Shown: in pieces, positions 41,741 to 52,097 of the stretch | Layout: the number at the start of each line of letters is the position of its first letter | Position numbering within the stretch: the first letter of the stretch is position 1 | NCBI GenBank assembly: GCA_018136815.1 | Contig: CM030931.1 | Location: 2,211,398-2,275,397 of the forward strand | DNA length: 64,000 bases | DNA from: Isochrysis galbana | Taxonomy: Eukaryota; Haptophyta; Isochrysidales; Isochrysidaceae | Direction: 5' to 3' | Notes under the pieces: model-generated | The model's input: only the letters and a program-made list of their open reading frames with translations | What the model was told of the DNA's origin: nothing | Databases searched by the model: none | Made by a program: the position numbers and the translations under genes

Positions 41741-42880
41741 CCGTCTCCCCGTGAACTGCAGAGGCAAGTCGAGCCACTATTGGAGAGGAGAACGCGCGTT
41801 TCACCTTTTGCAACGAGGCCCCAATAGAGCCCCAAGAGCGCCCAGGTGCTATTGAGGGGGCCTCTTGTTGGGACCTTCTTGAGCCCTGCAAAAACCCTCT
41901 ATTGTAATGTGCTTCATGAAGTGCGGGCGGAATACCCTACGGAATACTAGGAGGAGGAGGAGACCGGGAGGGGATGTTCTTTCTGCTAGCACGGTGGGAC
42001 GTGGGGCCAAATGCCATATGAATTCTTCTCGCCTCACCAAAAGCGGCAGGACATGAGACATGAGGATGACTGGCGCCCCCCCCCCCCCTCCTGGAAGGGC
42101 GTTAGTGCCTGGCAGGGGAAAGGGCACGAGGCGCCCCTCCATGACCCCTGCTGTAAGAGTAGGTTGCCGCAAGGCAGGATGAAGGTGGTGAGGTTGGAAG
42201 AGGAAGCCGGTTTGGCTTCGAAATAGTCGCACCTCAGGCCTCAGGACCGCACGCGTGGCGAGAAAAGAGAAAATTCAACGATTTTTTAAGATTAATGGTT
42301 AGTGGCCGCGGCAACGATACGCGATACGACTGCAAACAGTCACCCATATAGATAGCCAACGGCTTTGCTCGCCGTTCGCGCCAACATAAATGGTCCCCAA
42401 GCCTGAGGATGCGGAACAACTCACCAAGGACCTCGGCCGGTGCCATCCCTTCTAGTAGCTACTAGCTGACGAGTGGTGGCAGCCGGTGCAAGTAGGCAAG
42501 AGGCCAGCCACAATTGCTCGCCCTGCGATGAGGGTGCACGTTGCCGCCTCATGCCCACAGGCAAGACACGTACCCGACAGTTGGGCTCACGCAGCAAAAT
42601 TGGTCTCAATTGGACTGCCAAACGCCCAAGCCTGTACACTTAGGCACGTACCCCTTGACGAGGAGAATTTTGACACTGCTGCAAGACGAGGGAGAAAGAG
42701 GCCTCTCGGCAAATCAGACGATACTTTGATATTGCTGTGGATCGTCAAGCAAGAGGGGGCGCGGCAACTCGTCTATTCGAAACTTGGTGCCTATAATGGC
42801 TTGTCATGAGGCTATCGTTGTGATAGCACACCGTCACAGCCAGCTTCATTCTATAGCCCCAGCCACTTCTTGGTGATAGG

Positions 42881-43560
42881 AGACATCTAGACGATAGGCG
42901 CCACCAAAGAAAGTGGCACCAATGAAAGAGTGGCACCAATGAAAGTGAAATGGCTCGTCGCAGCGAGCGTTGGATGGCTATCCTCCATCCGATAAGGACA
43001 ACGATGGGTTGGTGCGCATCATTCACTCGGGGGAGATGGCTGAGGGGTTACACTCGGAGGGATTGGACTCGGAGTGGTCCGACGCATCGGTGACTCGTGA
43101 CATGTCGGTGGCATGGATTGCCTCCGCGTATCGAGAGGTATCGTTCGTGAAAACCTCAGTCGTTCATTAAGATGGTGGCGGCGCATTTGGGCCGTTGTAG
43201 GTGGACCCTCGCTCGGCGCGACAGGAGACATCCAGACGATAGGCGCCACCAAAGAAAGTGGCACCAATGAAAGTGAAATGGCTCGTAGCAGCGAGCGTTG
43301 GATGGCTATCCTCCATCCGATGAGGACAACGATGGGTTGGTGCGCATCATGCACTCGGGGGGGATGGCTGAGGGGTTACACTCGGAGGGATTGGACTCAG
43401 AGTGGTCCGACGCATCGGTGACTCGTGACATGTCGGCGGCATGAGACGCCTCCGTGTATCGAGAGGTATCGTTCGCCTTGAAAGCCTCAGTCGTTCGTAA
43501 AGATGGTGGCGGCGCATTTGGGCCGTTGTAGGTGGACCCTAGCTCGGCGCCAAACGCACC
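42881..43560. repeat. 345-bp tandem duplication of the 3' end of the Q-rich gene
   Basis: AGACATC(T/C)AGACGATAGGCG at 42881 and 43226 start two copies of about 335 bp that are over 90% alike (GATGGCTATCCTCCATCCGA, GGTTACACTCGGAGGGATTG, TCGGTGACTCGTGACATGTC). The right copy overlaps the last coding part of the gene; the left copy lies beyond its stop. Confidence 0.85.
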
Positions 43561-45960
43561 GATGGCTGGAGGCGGCCCGGACAGCACAGCTCTTGGGGTT
43601 GCACCTTGCGTTCGCAACGCCTTCTCGCGCATCTCTCTCATTAAGTCCATATTCTCTCTTCGAAGCCGCGCATTTTCGCTGGTCAGTTCAAGAAGTTCAC
43701 GAACAAGAATGGTGAATCGTTCAACGTCGCTGGCATGCTTTGCATCTGCAGGTCGTTTAATATCTGCATGCCCCCCACACCCAACCGCCGCACCCTCCGC
43801 CACCGACGCTACAATGCCATTTGGATGCATGCCTGGCGCGCCGGTGCACAAATTGGTACCATGGCTTGATGTGTTGGATGCGCACATGGCTGTGGTCCCC
43901 GGCGCGTCCCCTTCACAGCCAACAACACCTTGCACATTTGCCACAGCCAAGGGCTCCGCTGGCTGCAGCAAACGCGAGGCCTCCGGGATCTCAGCGACGC
44001 AAGCCTGTGCTCCGTCTGTGCAGGCTGTTGAAGGACTTGAAAGTTGCCGTGCGACTCCGGCTGAAGAAGACACAACTGCGGTGGTCGATTGCAGAGAACC
44101 TCGCCCGCCGGTGTGAGAGACGGCGGCCGCGCTGCGCTGGATCTCCGCTGAGGCCGCAGCCCCGGTCTTTGAGCAAATCATCGCATCTAGCAGGAGCTGC
44201 ACGAACGATTGCTGAACCTTCCACTCGTTCGTCAGCTGCACTAGTCGATCTGACGTTCCTGCGGAGTTGCTTATGTTGCAAGTAGCTCCTAGCGGTGCCG
44301 ATCCAGCGGCTGCAGCGGCAGCCGCAAGGGAGGCGAGCCCTGCAGGCTCAGAGCCGTGTCTTTGCAGATGCTTCTGATTGGTAGTCGGTCGCATTGGATC
44401 GGTCGAGCTGGAGCCGCGAACCGCGAAGACACGCTTTTTGCCCAGGCCAGAAGCAGTAGGGTGAGTCTGTGTCCCGCTTTGCGCCTGGAGCGATAAGCCA
44501 CTGCCAGGTTGCGGTTGTACGAATCGCTGAAGTCCGGCAGTCTGCGCTCCTGCTGGCCCCGTGGGATGCATGGTCGATGCTTGGGCCAGCGGCCGCCCAT
44601 CACACACCGCATTCGGCGAGCGTTGGTAGCCTGTGGCACCTGGTACTGTGGGGACCGCTTGCCTCATCATCTGTGGGGTTCCAGCGGATTGCCCAGGGGA
44701 AATTGGGGGGGTGACGTGCTGCCGCCGCGGAGACACCACGCCCAGTTGGGGTTGAGCCTGCTGTGACAGCCCAAGGTGATGCTGTGGTTGGTGTGGCGGC
44801 GCGTGAGGTTGGCTTGACAGCATGGTCTGAGGGGAGGGCTGCCTCGACAATACTGGTTGCGCTTGGATTGGTTGTAGCTGGTTGTGTACTGGGATGGCCT
44901 GCTGCATCAATATCAGTTGATGATCCCCACAGAGCTGCTGCGATGGGGTCTGGTGTGGTTGCATCTGGTTCGAGTGAGTGTGATGAGACATCATTATGGG
45001 CTGTTGCGTCGACGGGTGCACCGCCGACTGCTGTACTTGCGCTTGGTGCACCAGCGCCTGCTGGATTTGCGGGAGCTGTTGCCCCATGCTCATCTGGCCG
45101 AGAGCCTGCTGTGCATAGTGCTGCTGGCCGTGAGGAATCTGCGGATGACGCGGCACGTTCTGCGGCGCTTGAGGCTGATGCACAGCTTGCGCGTACTGCA
45201 ACTGGGGCATACCTTGCCCTGTCTGCTGTTGAGACAGCGGCGGCTGCGCCTGTTGTTGCGACGGCATGACTTGTTGGGGCTGGTGCAACAAGTGGTGCGC
45301 CAGTGGCTGGGCTGGCTGAAGGTGCCCCATTGACAAGTCTTGGGCGTGCGAGTGGCGGTGAGGGTGCCACTGTGGAGCGTGCCCGGAGGCAGCTGATTGG
45401 CTGGCGATTTCCTCCATTTGCCCTGATCCGTTTTGATGATGCGCGGCGTCCAATCCACATACATGCTGACCCAAGGACATCGAGGCTGACATCAAGGTGG
45501 GAGCTTGAGCTCCAGGATGTGGCCAGGAGGACGTAGGCATGCGCATTGCCGCTTGCATGTTGGGAGTATACTGCGGAATCGCCTGCTGGTTAGGAGGGAC
45601 TGGCTGCTGTGACGAACACCAAGCAGAGGCATGTGCCGCTGCGATGTCTTGCGGTTGGCTGGTGCCCACAGTGTACTGCGCCGACAGCGCTGTGCCCGAC
45701 ATCGGCAGGCCCACTTCGGGTGCGCCGGCATTGTGTATCGCGGGGGGAGCAAGGAGCTGCTGGGCGGTCGAGGGCTGCTGGCGCGACGGCGCGCCCTGCT
45801 CAGCTCCAGCCGCCAAGGCCTTCGAGATGAGGTAGTCGAGCACCTCCGTCACCGCTGTGTGCACAGTTGGCGGCTCTGCGCTCGGTTGGGCGACGGAGAA
45901 ACGGCCACCCGCTTTGCTGGGGCCGGTGGGCCGACGGGCCTCCCCGTTGGCCCCCGACAT
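43306..45960 (-). CDS. Glutamine-rich, coactivator-like protein with C-terminal coiled coil
   Basis: A single frame of 884 residues from ATG 45960. Residues 1-60 contain a helical start (VTEVLDYLISKALAAG). Residues 60-480 are rich in Gln, Pro, His and Met (HHLLHQPQQVMPSQQQAQPP), the composition of transcriptional activation or prion-like regions. A poly-Ala run lies near 580 (SLAAAAAAAGSAPL). A leucine-zipper-like coiled coil is near 750 (LVRELLELTSENARLRREN). The end is Ser/Asn-rich (SESNPSECNPS). No DNA-binding domain is visible. A nuclear role is inferred from composition only. The gene's 3' end has been duplicated downstream. Confidence 0.65.
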   Translation of the reverse strand: MSGANGEARRPTGPSKAGGRFSVAQPSAEPPTVHTAVTEVLDYLISKALAAGAEQGAPSRQQPSTAQQLLAPPAIHNAGAPEVGLPMSGTALSAQYTVGTSQPQDIAAAHASAWCSSQQPVPPNQQAIPQYTPNMQAAMRMPTSSWPHPGAQAPTLMSASMSLGQHVCGLDAAHHQNGSGQMEEIASQSAASGHAPQWHPHRHSHAQDLSMGHLQPAQPLAHHLLHQPQQVMPSQQQAQPPLSQQQTGQGMPQLQYAQAVHQPQAPQNVPRHPQIPHGQQHYAQQALGQMSMGQQLPQIQQALVHQAQVQQSAVHPSTQQPIMMSHHTHSNQMQPHQTPSQQLCGDHQLILMQQAIPVHNQLQPIQAQPVLSRQPSPQTMLSSQPHAPPHQPQHHLGLSQQAQPQLGVVSPRRQHVTPPISPGQSAGTPQMMRQAVPTVPGATGYQRSPNAVCDGRPLAQASTMHPTGPAGAQTAGLQRFVQPQPGSGLSLQAQSGTQTHPTASGLGKKRVFAVRGSSSTDPMRPTTNQKHLQRHGSEPAGLASLAAAAAAAGSAPLGATCNISNSAGTSDRLVQLTNEWKVQQSFVQLLLDAMICSKTGAAASAEIQRSAAAVSHTGGRGSLQSTTAVVSSSAGVARQLSSPSTACTDGAQACVAEIPEASRLLQPAEPLAVANVQGVVGCEGDAPGTTAMCASNTSSHGTNLCTGAPGMHPNGIVASVAEGAAVGCGGHADIKRPADAKHASDVERFTILVRELLELTSENARLRRENMDLMREMREKALRTQGATPRAVLSGPPPAIGAFGAELGSTYNGPNAPPPSLRTTEAFKANDTSRYTEASHAADMSRVTDASDHSESNPSECNPSAIPPECMMRTNPSLSSSDGG

Positions 45961-46239
45961 AGGTGCCGCAAGTCCAGGAGGAGCCGGTGGCGGGGCGGGG
46001 CTCCACCGGCGCGAGAGAGGGGGAGCAAGGGGGCGAGGCGTGGGGGAGCCAGAGGACAGGACTAAGAGAGAGAGAGGGTGAGGGGAGGAGGCACCTACAG
46101 AAGAGAGAAAAAGAGAAGAAAAGAAGAAAAGAAGTGAGAGGGGGGCCAGAAGAAGACAACAACGGGAGGATCGGTACTTGACTGTTCATAATATTGTACT
46201 CCTACCTTTTTATGCCAAGGAAACTATGGAAGAGCGGCC

Positions 46240-46480
46240 TCAAGCCGATCGAAAAAAAACACTCGGACAGAGACAGAGAGAGAAGAAAGAGAGAGAGAAG
46301 AAAGAGAGAGAGAAGAAGAAGAAGAGAGAGAGAGAAGAAAGAGAGAGAGAAGAAGAAGAAGAGAGAGAGAGAAGAAAGAGAGAGAGAGAAGAAAGAGAGA
46401 GAGAAGAAGAAAAAGAGAGAGAGAGAAGAAAGAGAGAGAGAGAGAGAGAGAGAGGAGAGGAAGAGGAGACAGAGAGAGAG
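46240..46480. repeat. GA-rich microsatellite
   Basis: GAGAGAGAAGAAA-type units for about 240 bp. Frames through it (poly Arg/Glu/Lys or Ser/Leu) are not genes. Confidence 0.95.
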
Positions 46481-47040
46481 AAGAGAGATACTGGGTGCCC
46501 GGTCAATTCCTCTCTCGGCATGTCCTTCCCCCTCCCCATGCGGTATTGTTGCCTGTAGGGACCCCTCAAAGCTAGTTCTAGCTATGGACCAATGGGGATA
46601 TGGATATGGGGATGCCCTTGGGGCAAGGGGTATAAAAATATAACAGGGGCTCAGCTTATGTCCGGCTCACGAGAGGTGTGCAGACCCTATCGCCACAGCA
46701 GGCAGCAGGCAATAGTCGAGGGGTCGAAAACCTGGTAGGGGTAGCCCGGTAGCCCGGTCACTCACTCTTTTAAAAAAATCTTGAAAGTCTCCGCTAGGCT
46801 ACTAGTGACTCACACACTTCCGCGTTCACGCCGACAACGCCTATAGCCCTACCTCTGCTCCCCCTTTCCGCTCCCCGCCTCGTTCTTTTTTCTTCGGTTT
46901 GGGGGGGTCGGCCCATGTGGCCGACTACACGGTGAAGGGGGTCAAGTTTGCATAAAACATAAAACCTAAAACCTTTTCCTTTTCCTTCTAACTTCTAAGC
47001 ACTAAGCACCTCTAGAGAATGAGAATGAGCCTACAGCTGC
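46481..47040. other. No recognisable feature
   Basis: Mixed sequence between the microsatellite and a piggyBac-like terminus. Confidence 0.4.
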
Positions 47041-47185
47041 TTAACCCTCGTATATGCCTAGATGCCTAGTCCTTCAGGAGGACGGTCAATGCGTCTTAGG
47101 TACATATTGCTATATTTAGAGGCAATAGGGCCCCTGGGAGGGCCCTGGGGGCCCTCCGGGGCGAATATTAGGCCCCCTACCGGCT
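47041..47185 (+). mobile_element. Solo terminus related to the piggyBac-like element
   Basis: It begins TTAACCCTCGTATATGCC and continues for about 140 bp like the right end of the 54937-55838 element read inward (GTCCT.CAGGAGGA, GCTATATTT.GAG, GGGAGGGCCCT.GGGG). No opposite end was found nearby. Confidence 0.6.
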
Positions 47186-47479
47186 ACCGGCTTGAGTACC
47201 AGTACCTCTCACTCACACATTCGTGCACACAAAAGTCATACAATGGCTGATTGGAATCTGATTGGCTGCACGAAAGTCAAGTGCCAAACGATCAAGGCGA
47301 GCGCACTCCTTGTGGCGCAAGGCGAGGTCAATCGCCTTCTTGTTGTTGTCCCTCTCCTTAGCGCCAATTCGCTCAAAACGCTCCCACCTGGGGAACACCA
47401 AGGGCACCCGGGCACCCGAAGGGTCAGCCACAGCAACCACATACGCTGACGGGGTGGTTGCTCGCGAAGCACCAACATA

Positions 47480-48002
47480 CCAACATACGTCAAGCCGGCA
47501 TCCAATTCAACGCGGCCGCTGGCTCCGTGTGCATCGCGTGGTGCAGGTGTGTTTCTCCCTCCTCGCGCCCCCCATCGGCCCTCCCTCCCACCAAAAAAGG
47601 GAGGAAACCCCAACAACGCACTCCCCCCCCCGCTCTCTCAGGGAAGCAGCCTTGCGGTGGCCGCCGCCGGCGTCGCGCTCTCCGTCGCGTGGGTGCCCCG
47701 AGGGCGCCACTTCTCGCACCCCCATCACACGCTCGGGATCGTCGCCTTCGCCCTCGCCCTGCTGCAGCCGCTCAACGCGCTCGTGCGCGGCACGCCCGCC
47801 GCCCGCACCACACGCCGCACCGTGTGGCGGGTCGCGCACAAGGGGACAGGCTACGCCGTGCTCGGCGTGGGCGTCTACCAGGCCCTCTCGGGTCTCGGGG
47901 CGCGCCCTCATGCCGAGCCAAGGCGACGCCGTTCTCGTCGCGTACGTGGTGCTCCTGGGCCTCTCCTTCGGTGTGCTCGCGGGGGGGCTCATGGTAGGGT
48001 GA
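47480..48002 (+). CDS. Cytochrome b561 domain (DOMON/ferric-reductase type), partial
   Basis: One exon ends at 47546 (RGRWLRVHRVVQ, CAG/GTGTGT) and the next starts at 47642 (CTCTCAG) in phase 0. The b561 core is clear: WLRVHRVVQ with the first heme His, GSSLAVAAAGVALSVAW, then HPHHTLGIVAFALALLQPLN with the second, then TVWRVAHKGTGYAVLGVGVY with the third. The last helix (DAVLVAYVVLLGLSFGVLAG) follows one frame over after about 47905, so there is a +1 shift or error there. The family passes electrons from ascorbate across membranes. No DOMON part was found upstream. The stop at 47999-48001 sits in sequence shared with repeat R1. Confidence 0.65.
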
Positions 48003-48640
48003 GAGTCCCCACGGGAGGGGAAGAAACCCTGAGGGAAAGGAGACCAAATGAAGGCAAGCCGCCTCCTGACTCGCACTCGCTCGTCGCACTCGACGAGCCT
48101 CAAACTGCAGCATGCGCACCTCGCCGCGAGCGAGCGTCATCCCATTGCACCAAGGGGGAGACCTTGGGAGCAGTGGGGTGGGCCCTCTTCCTCCCCTGCC
48201 CCTCCTGCCTACTTCAGGATGAGCCCCCAATTCGTGTAGTAGCTTGTGAAACCTACTTTTATAAGTGGGGGACAATGGGGGCCTCGCGCCCCCCTCACAC
48301 CATCGCGGACACCCCCCGGGGTGGGCCCGTTGTACAATCAACCCCAGCCCCTGCCCTTTGGCAGGGGCAGGGCACTCATCAATCTGGCCCAGACCCTTCG
48401 GGGGCGCGGCCCGCGAGCTGCACTCCCATGCCCGCGCTGGGCCTGCCCTCGTGCCTCGAGCTGACTCCCCCTCTGTCCCTGGTCGCCAGGCAGACAGGTG
48501 ACTTTGGGCGGCTCCCATGGCCAGCGAGGCGAGCGTGGGAGAGGCAGGGGGGGCCAGGGGCTGAGCCCCAGCCTCCACTGCCCCCTGAGCTGCCCTTGCT
48601 GGCCCCCTGGGAGCCCCCAAAGGGCCCTTGAGAGCAGGCC
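47985..48640. repeat. Dispersed repeat R1, two copies head to head or rearranged
   Basis: It begins forward (CTCATGGTAGGGTGAGAGTC, GGAGACCAAATGAAGGCAAG to about 48065). From 48245 it runs inverted, starting with AACCTACTTTTATAAGTGGG and the GGGGGCCTCGCGCCCCC hairpin, through CAGCCCCTGCCCTTTGGCAG, to CAGCCTCCACTGCCCCCTGA. Confidence 0.8.
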
Positions 48641-48829
48641 AGGGCGCGCCGCATGGCGACGCGCCGCAGGGACGACGAAGGGAGAGAGTGGAGAGAGGGA
48701 GAGGGGGGGTTTTGCACCCCCCCCGATGGAATGCAGTGAGAAATGGGCCCCGTTTGCGTTAGCAAACGGGAGAGGGGCGGCTGGCGACAGGAGGGAGAAG
48801 AGAAGGGAGTGGCTCAATGGCGAGGAGAG

Positions 48830-50581
48830 TATCCCAGGTGGCACAGGCTACTCGAGTCGCAGTCATTTATTTCTCGAGGACCGCTCACGGCGCGAGCTGG
48901 TAAGGGCCGTTCTTCTTGGATTAGAGAGTTCCCCGGCAGCCCGACGCACCCGGGGCCCAAAATGAACCCCTCGTGGGCGAAGCTATGGAACAAGCTAGCT
49001 TGCAACACCATACATAACGTATTTACAGACTTCGGCGCAACATCGCCCTACCGTAGCGAGGATTGTGAACAATATCTTAGGAACAATGACACTTACATTC
49101 ACTTCCAGGGAGAATATATCCCGAGAGACAAATTCTTGGCATCATGGAGCGCCATTGTAGATCACGCCGAGACGATGTTGACGTCACGGGCGGCCCCAAC
49201 GGATGCAGAGACATCGGCGACGAGGCGGGAAACCAGCGAACATCGCGGCTCGGAAGAGCATACCCCGAAACTACACATAGCCCAAGACGGCAGCTACTTC
49301 GCCGAGCTCAAAGGCGAATGGTATGAAGCGGAGCTCTCGTACCTAGGTACGCCCATAATCGGCGCAAGACTCGACAAAGCCCCCGAACAGCTAGATCCCT
49401 CCCCACCGGCGAAATGGGGGAATGGCTTTAAATCAAACAAGAGATTGGAATACCCCCTAGCGGACGAGTATACCCTAGACGGAGACACCCCTCTGGACGA
49501 AATGGGAGTGGAACAACTTACACGAGCAATGCAGAAGACGGACGGAAAGCGTAGACGCCTAACGGGGCCCGAGAATTGGAAACGGCGGCTACCGACACCC
49601 GACAACACGTGGGAGCACCTAGCCACAATATATACATCCCCGATGATGACGGCGAGAGATACACACCTCCACTTCAAGCACCTAACCCACAGAAGGATAG
49701 GCACATACAACCGGTTCGCGGATAGGGACAAAACCTGCCGCATGTGCAAAGCGTCTAACGAATCTTCCACCCACTTGGGAGAATGCCCGAGGGTAGTCAA
49801 GATTTTCGAAACGCTCGACAAACTGGCAAGGTACACTCCCCGAAGTGGTAGAAGCAGGGAAGAGGTAATCATAGACAACCTTTTCATGCACCCCCGGGGG
49901 GAAACACCGCGATCGCTCACCATACTCTACACTCTAGCGTGGAGATATATTTTGACGGACTTTTACAGGATACACTACGATGGCATTGAATTCTCGGAGG
50001 AATCAGTGTTGATAAGAACGATAGATAGATACACGACGCTAAGCAAGGCACTACTTTTTGCGAGTACAACAGACTCGGCTAGGACCGCCCAAGCAGGCAT
50101 GGGCAGACAGCCGAAGAAAAGGATCGACATGAACGATGTATACCCTATATTCACACTAGGTGCAAGAGGTAAGCTAGAACCAAGTCTAGAGTTACAAGCC
50201 CTGACCACCAAGTTGGGGGTGGCATATATAACTGCCGAGAGACCCGAACCAGAACAAGACTAAGACGTGATACACCTCGACGGGACATAAATCCACCGAA
50301 ACGCGATAGCGGCCAGCGAGGGCGAGAAAGAGACGAGCGCGCCCGCGACCCGACAGACACACAACGACAACTAACCAATAACAGGCCTGCCCGGAACCCG
50401 CGCTCTGAACCAGGCTCGTGGTAGCGCACCCGAGCCGAACCCCGGATACCGAAGACAAAGGAATGAAGGGGAGAAGGGGAGGAGGTGGAGGAAAGGGAAA
50501 TTAAGGGCGGTGGTGTCAGGGATGGGGAAGTACCCTAGGTTAGTAGGTGTGTAGCCCAGAATCTTCAGATTTTTTTTTTAC
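48830..50581 (+). mobile_element. LINE copy B, 5'-truncated, with T-run tail
   Basis: A plus-strand copy with coding sequence to 50263 and about 300 bp of 3' untranslated sequence ending GTAGCCCAGAATCTTCAGA and a T-run. Its 3' end matches the tail at 61108-61375. No clear target-site duplication was found. The 5' limit is approximate, set by loss of similarity to LINE A. Confidence 0.8.
48960..50263 (+). pseudogene. LINE B C-terminal region with zinc knuckle
   Basis: The frame is open through NPSWAKLWNKLACNTIHNVF (like LINE A AAWASLWQSLHTHVVHNVF), RLEYPLADEYTLDG, FKHLTHRRIGTYNRFA and the knuckle CRMCKASNESSTHLGEC, to GKLEPSLELQALTTKLGVAY. It is about 45-50% like LINE A by eye, a separate subfamily. 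The endonuclease and RT catalytic region are absent. Confidence 0.85.
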
Positions 50582-50920
50582 TAGCAATGCCTGCTCACGC
50601 GCTTTATGGTGTAAGATGGGGGAGAACACGGATCGATTAGACATACGATTATCAACCGCACATGGAATGTGGACGCGCAACACGGACTCATTTGCGCGTG
50701 CTGGTACGCGCACTTCAGCAAGAACGTCGAGATTCCATTGGTTGCTTCTAGCTGTTGCTAGCCGGCAATACACTCTCACTCGATTGCAATGACGCGACAG
50801 AAAATGCCCATGGCCACCCTGCAAGCACACTCGTCATCGCGAAAAGAAATCCATTCCATTGGGAGGCGACCTGTGATTCGCATGCACTTCGCCGAACAGA
50901 GATTTGGTGCCTAGCGCGGC
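50582..50920. other. No recognisable feature
   Basis: Between LINE B and the plastid-type gene's 3' end; probably that gene's 3' flank. Confidence 0.35.
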
Positions 50921-51316
50921 TCACTGGATCCACAAGTCCATAATAGCAGGACCCACAGCATCGCCTGCCATCATGTCACGAGAGAACGTGAAGAAAAGCT
51001 GCGCGAGAAGTACGAGGGCTGGAAGAGACACGTAAACAATGATGCGTGGATCGAATGGCTCGGCTTCGCTCGCTTCCACCTTCACATCAGCAAAGGGATC
51101 AGCACCCGGATCTGAGGCGGCCTTGGCCGCTTTGACGATCTGCTCATCCGAGAGAGTGATCTGCTCGGCAGGCTTCTCGCTGTTAGACGGCTGCTCCATG
51201 ACCAGTGGTCTCGATGCTCGTGGTACCTGCGAGCGCCGGACCGCGCCGATGGGCGTCGGCTGCAGCGACAACGCGCTGGCCGCGAGCAGAAGCACCACAG
51301 AGACGACTGATCGCAT
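50921..51316 (-). CDS. Small membrane protein with signal/transit-like leader, probably plastid
   Basis: A single frame of 131 residues from ATG 51316. The leader MRSVVSVVLLLAASALSLQP is a good signal peptide and is followed by a basic, Ser/Pro-rich stretch (GAVRRSQVPRASRP), the bipartite layout used for import into complex plastids. The mature part is acidic (AAKAASDPGADPFADVKVEA) and has one transmembrane helix (IIVYVSLPALVLLAQLFFTF) before the C-terminal SRDMMAGDAVGPAIMDLWIQ. I recognise no named family. Thylakoid or envelope location is inference. No intron. Confidence 0.65.
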   Translation of the reverse strand: MRSVVSVVLLLAASALSLQPTPIGAVRRSQVPRASRPLVMEQPSNSEKPAEQITLSDEQIVKAAKAASDPGADPFADVKVEASEAEPFDPRIIVYVSLPALVLLAQLFFTFSRDMMAGDAVGPAIMDLWIQ

Positions 51317-51635
51317 GCCTTTTCCACACTTTTTCTTCTCTGAAGGTTAAGATGCCCCGAGGAGACATCTCGGGTTTTCTTGTACAGCATATTGTCATAT
51401 TGTACGTCCGTCGCATTTCAACCCTACATGTGAAAAACAGTCCAACAGCCCAAGAAAAACAGTAAAAATTGCTGTTTTTGGGTAACACCCAAAATCAGTC
51501 AAAACAGGACAAAAAACAGGCGCCAAGTTGTTGTTTACCTTAAACGAATGTTTACCTTAATTTAATTTAATTTACGTTAGACCTTAGTTTAGATTAGGTA
51601 TTTGTGTATTATTTGCACATTTGACATTTGCACGG

Positions 51636-51720
51636 GGGGGGGGGGGGGGGGGGGGGCACGCGCATACGCGCGGCGCGCCGCACGCCGCACGCCGCACGCC
51701 CCCCCCCCCCCACCCTCCCG
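51636..51720. repeat. Poly-G and GC-rich dinucleotide tract
   Basis: A G-run of over 20, then repeated CGCACGCCGCACGCC and a C-run. Position is upstream of LINE C. Confidence 0.9.
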
Positions 51721-52097
51721 CCCTCCCCCTCCCCCATCATGAGCTCGGTCACCAACCCCAACCCCACGCGCGCACGCGCGCTTCGCGCTCTGCGGCGCAA
51801 GCCCCCCGGGCCCCCGCGCCATCGCGTCATCGTCTCGGACTCGGAGGACGAAAACGAGACAACGACAGCAACTTCCCCTTGATCCCATCATTGCCAACTA
51901 ACTTTATAGTTGGTTGCCATGGAGCGCGCCGCCGCTCCCCACCTCTCTTTCGGGCCCCCTGCCGAGGGCGGCCCCCCAGAACCCATGGAGCCGTCGCTGT
52001 CGAAGCGACCGCGCCCGCCATCAGAGGCCGAGCAGGTGCGTGCGACGCGCGTCGCACCACACGGCCCGTGGCTCCGGCCACACCATGTACAGCAGCC

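Noticed and set aside
44600-45460. Long alternative frames over the Q-rich gene (both strands)
   Set aside because: They mirror the CAG/GCA-rich composition of the real 884-codon frame and have no motif.
46178-46643. Arg/Glu/Lys-rich frames
   Set aside because: Translation of the GAGAGA microsatellite.
47213-47440. Minus-strand frame with DPSGARVPLVFPRWERFER
   Set aside because: Protein-like in part, but it lies just upstream of the plus-strand b561 exon, has no motif or splice partner, and cannot be supported.
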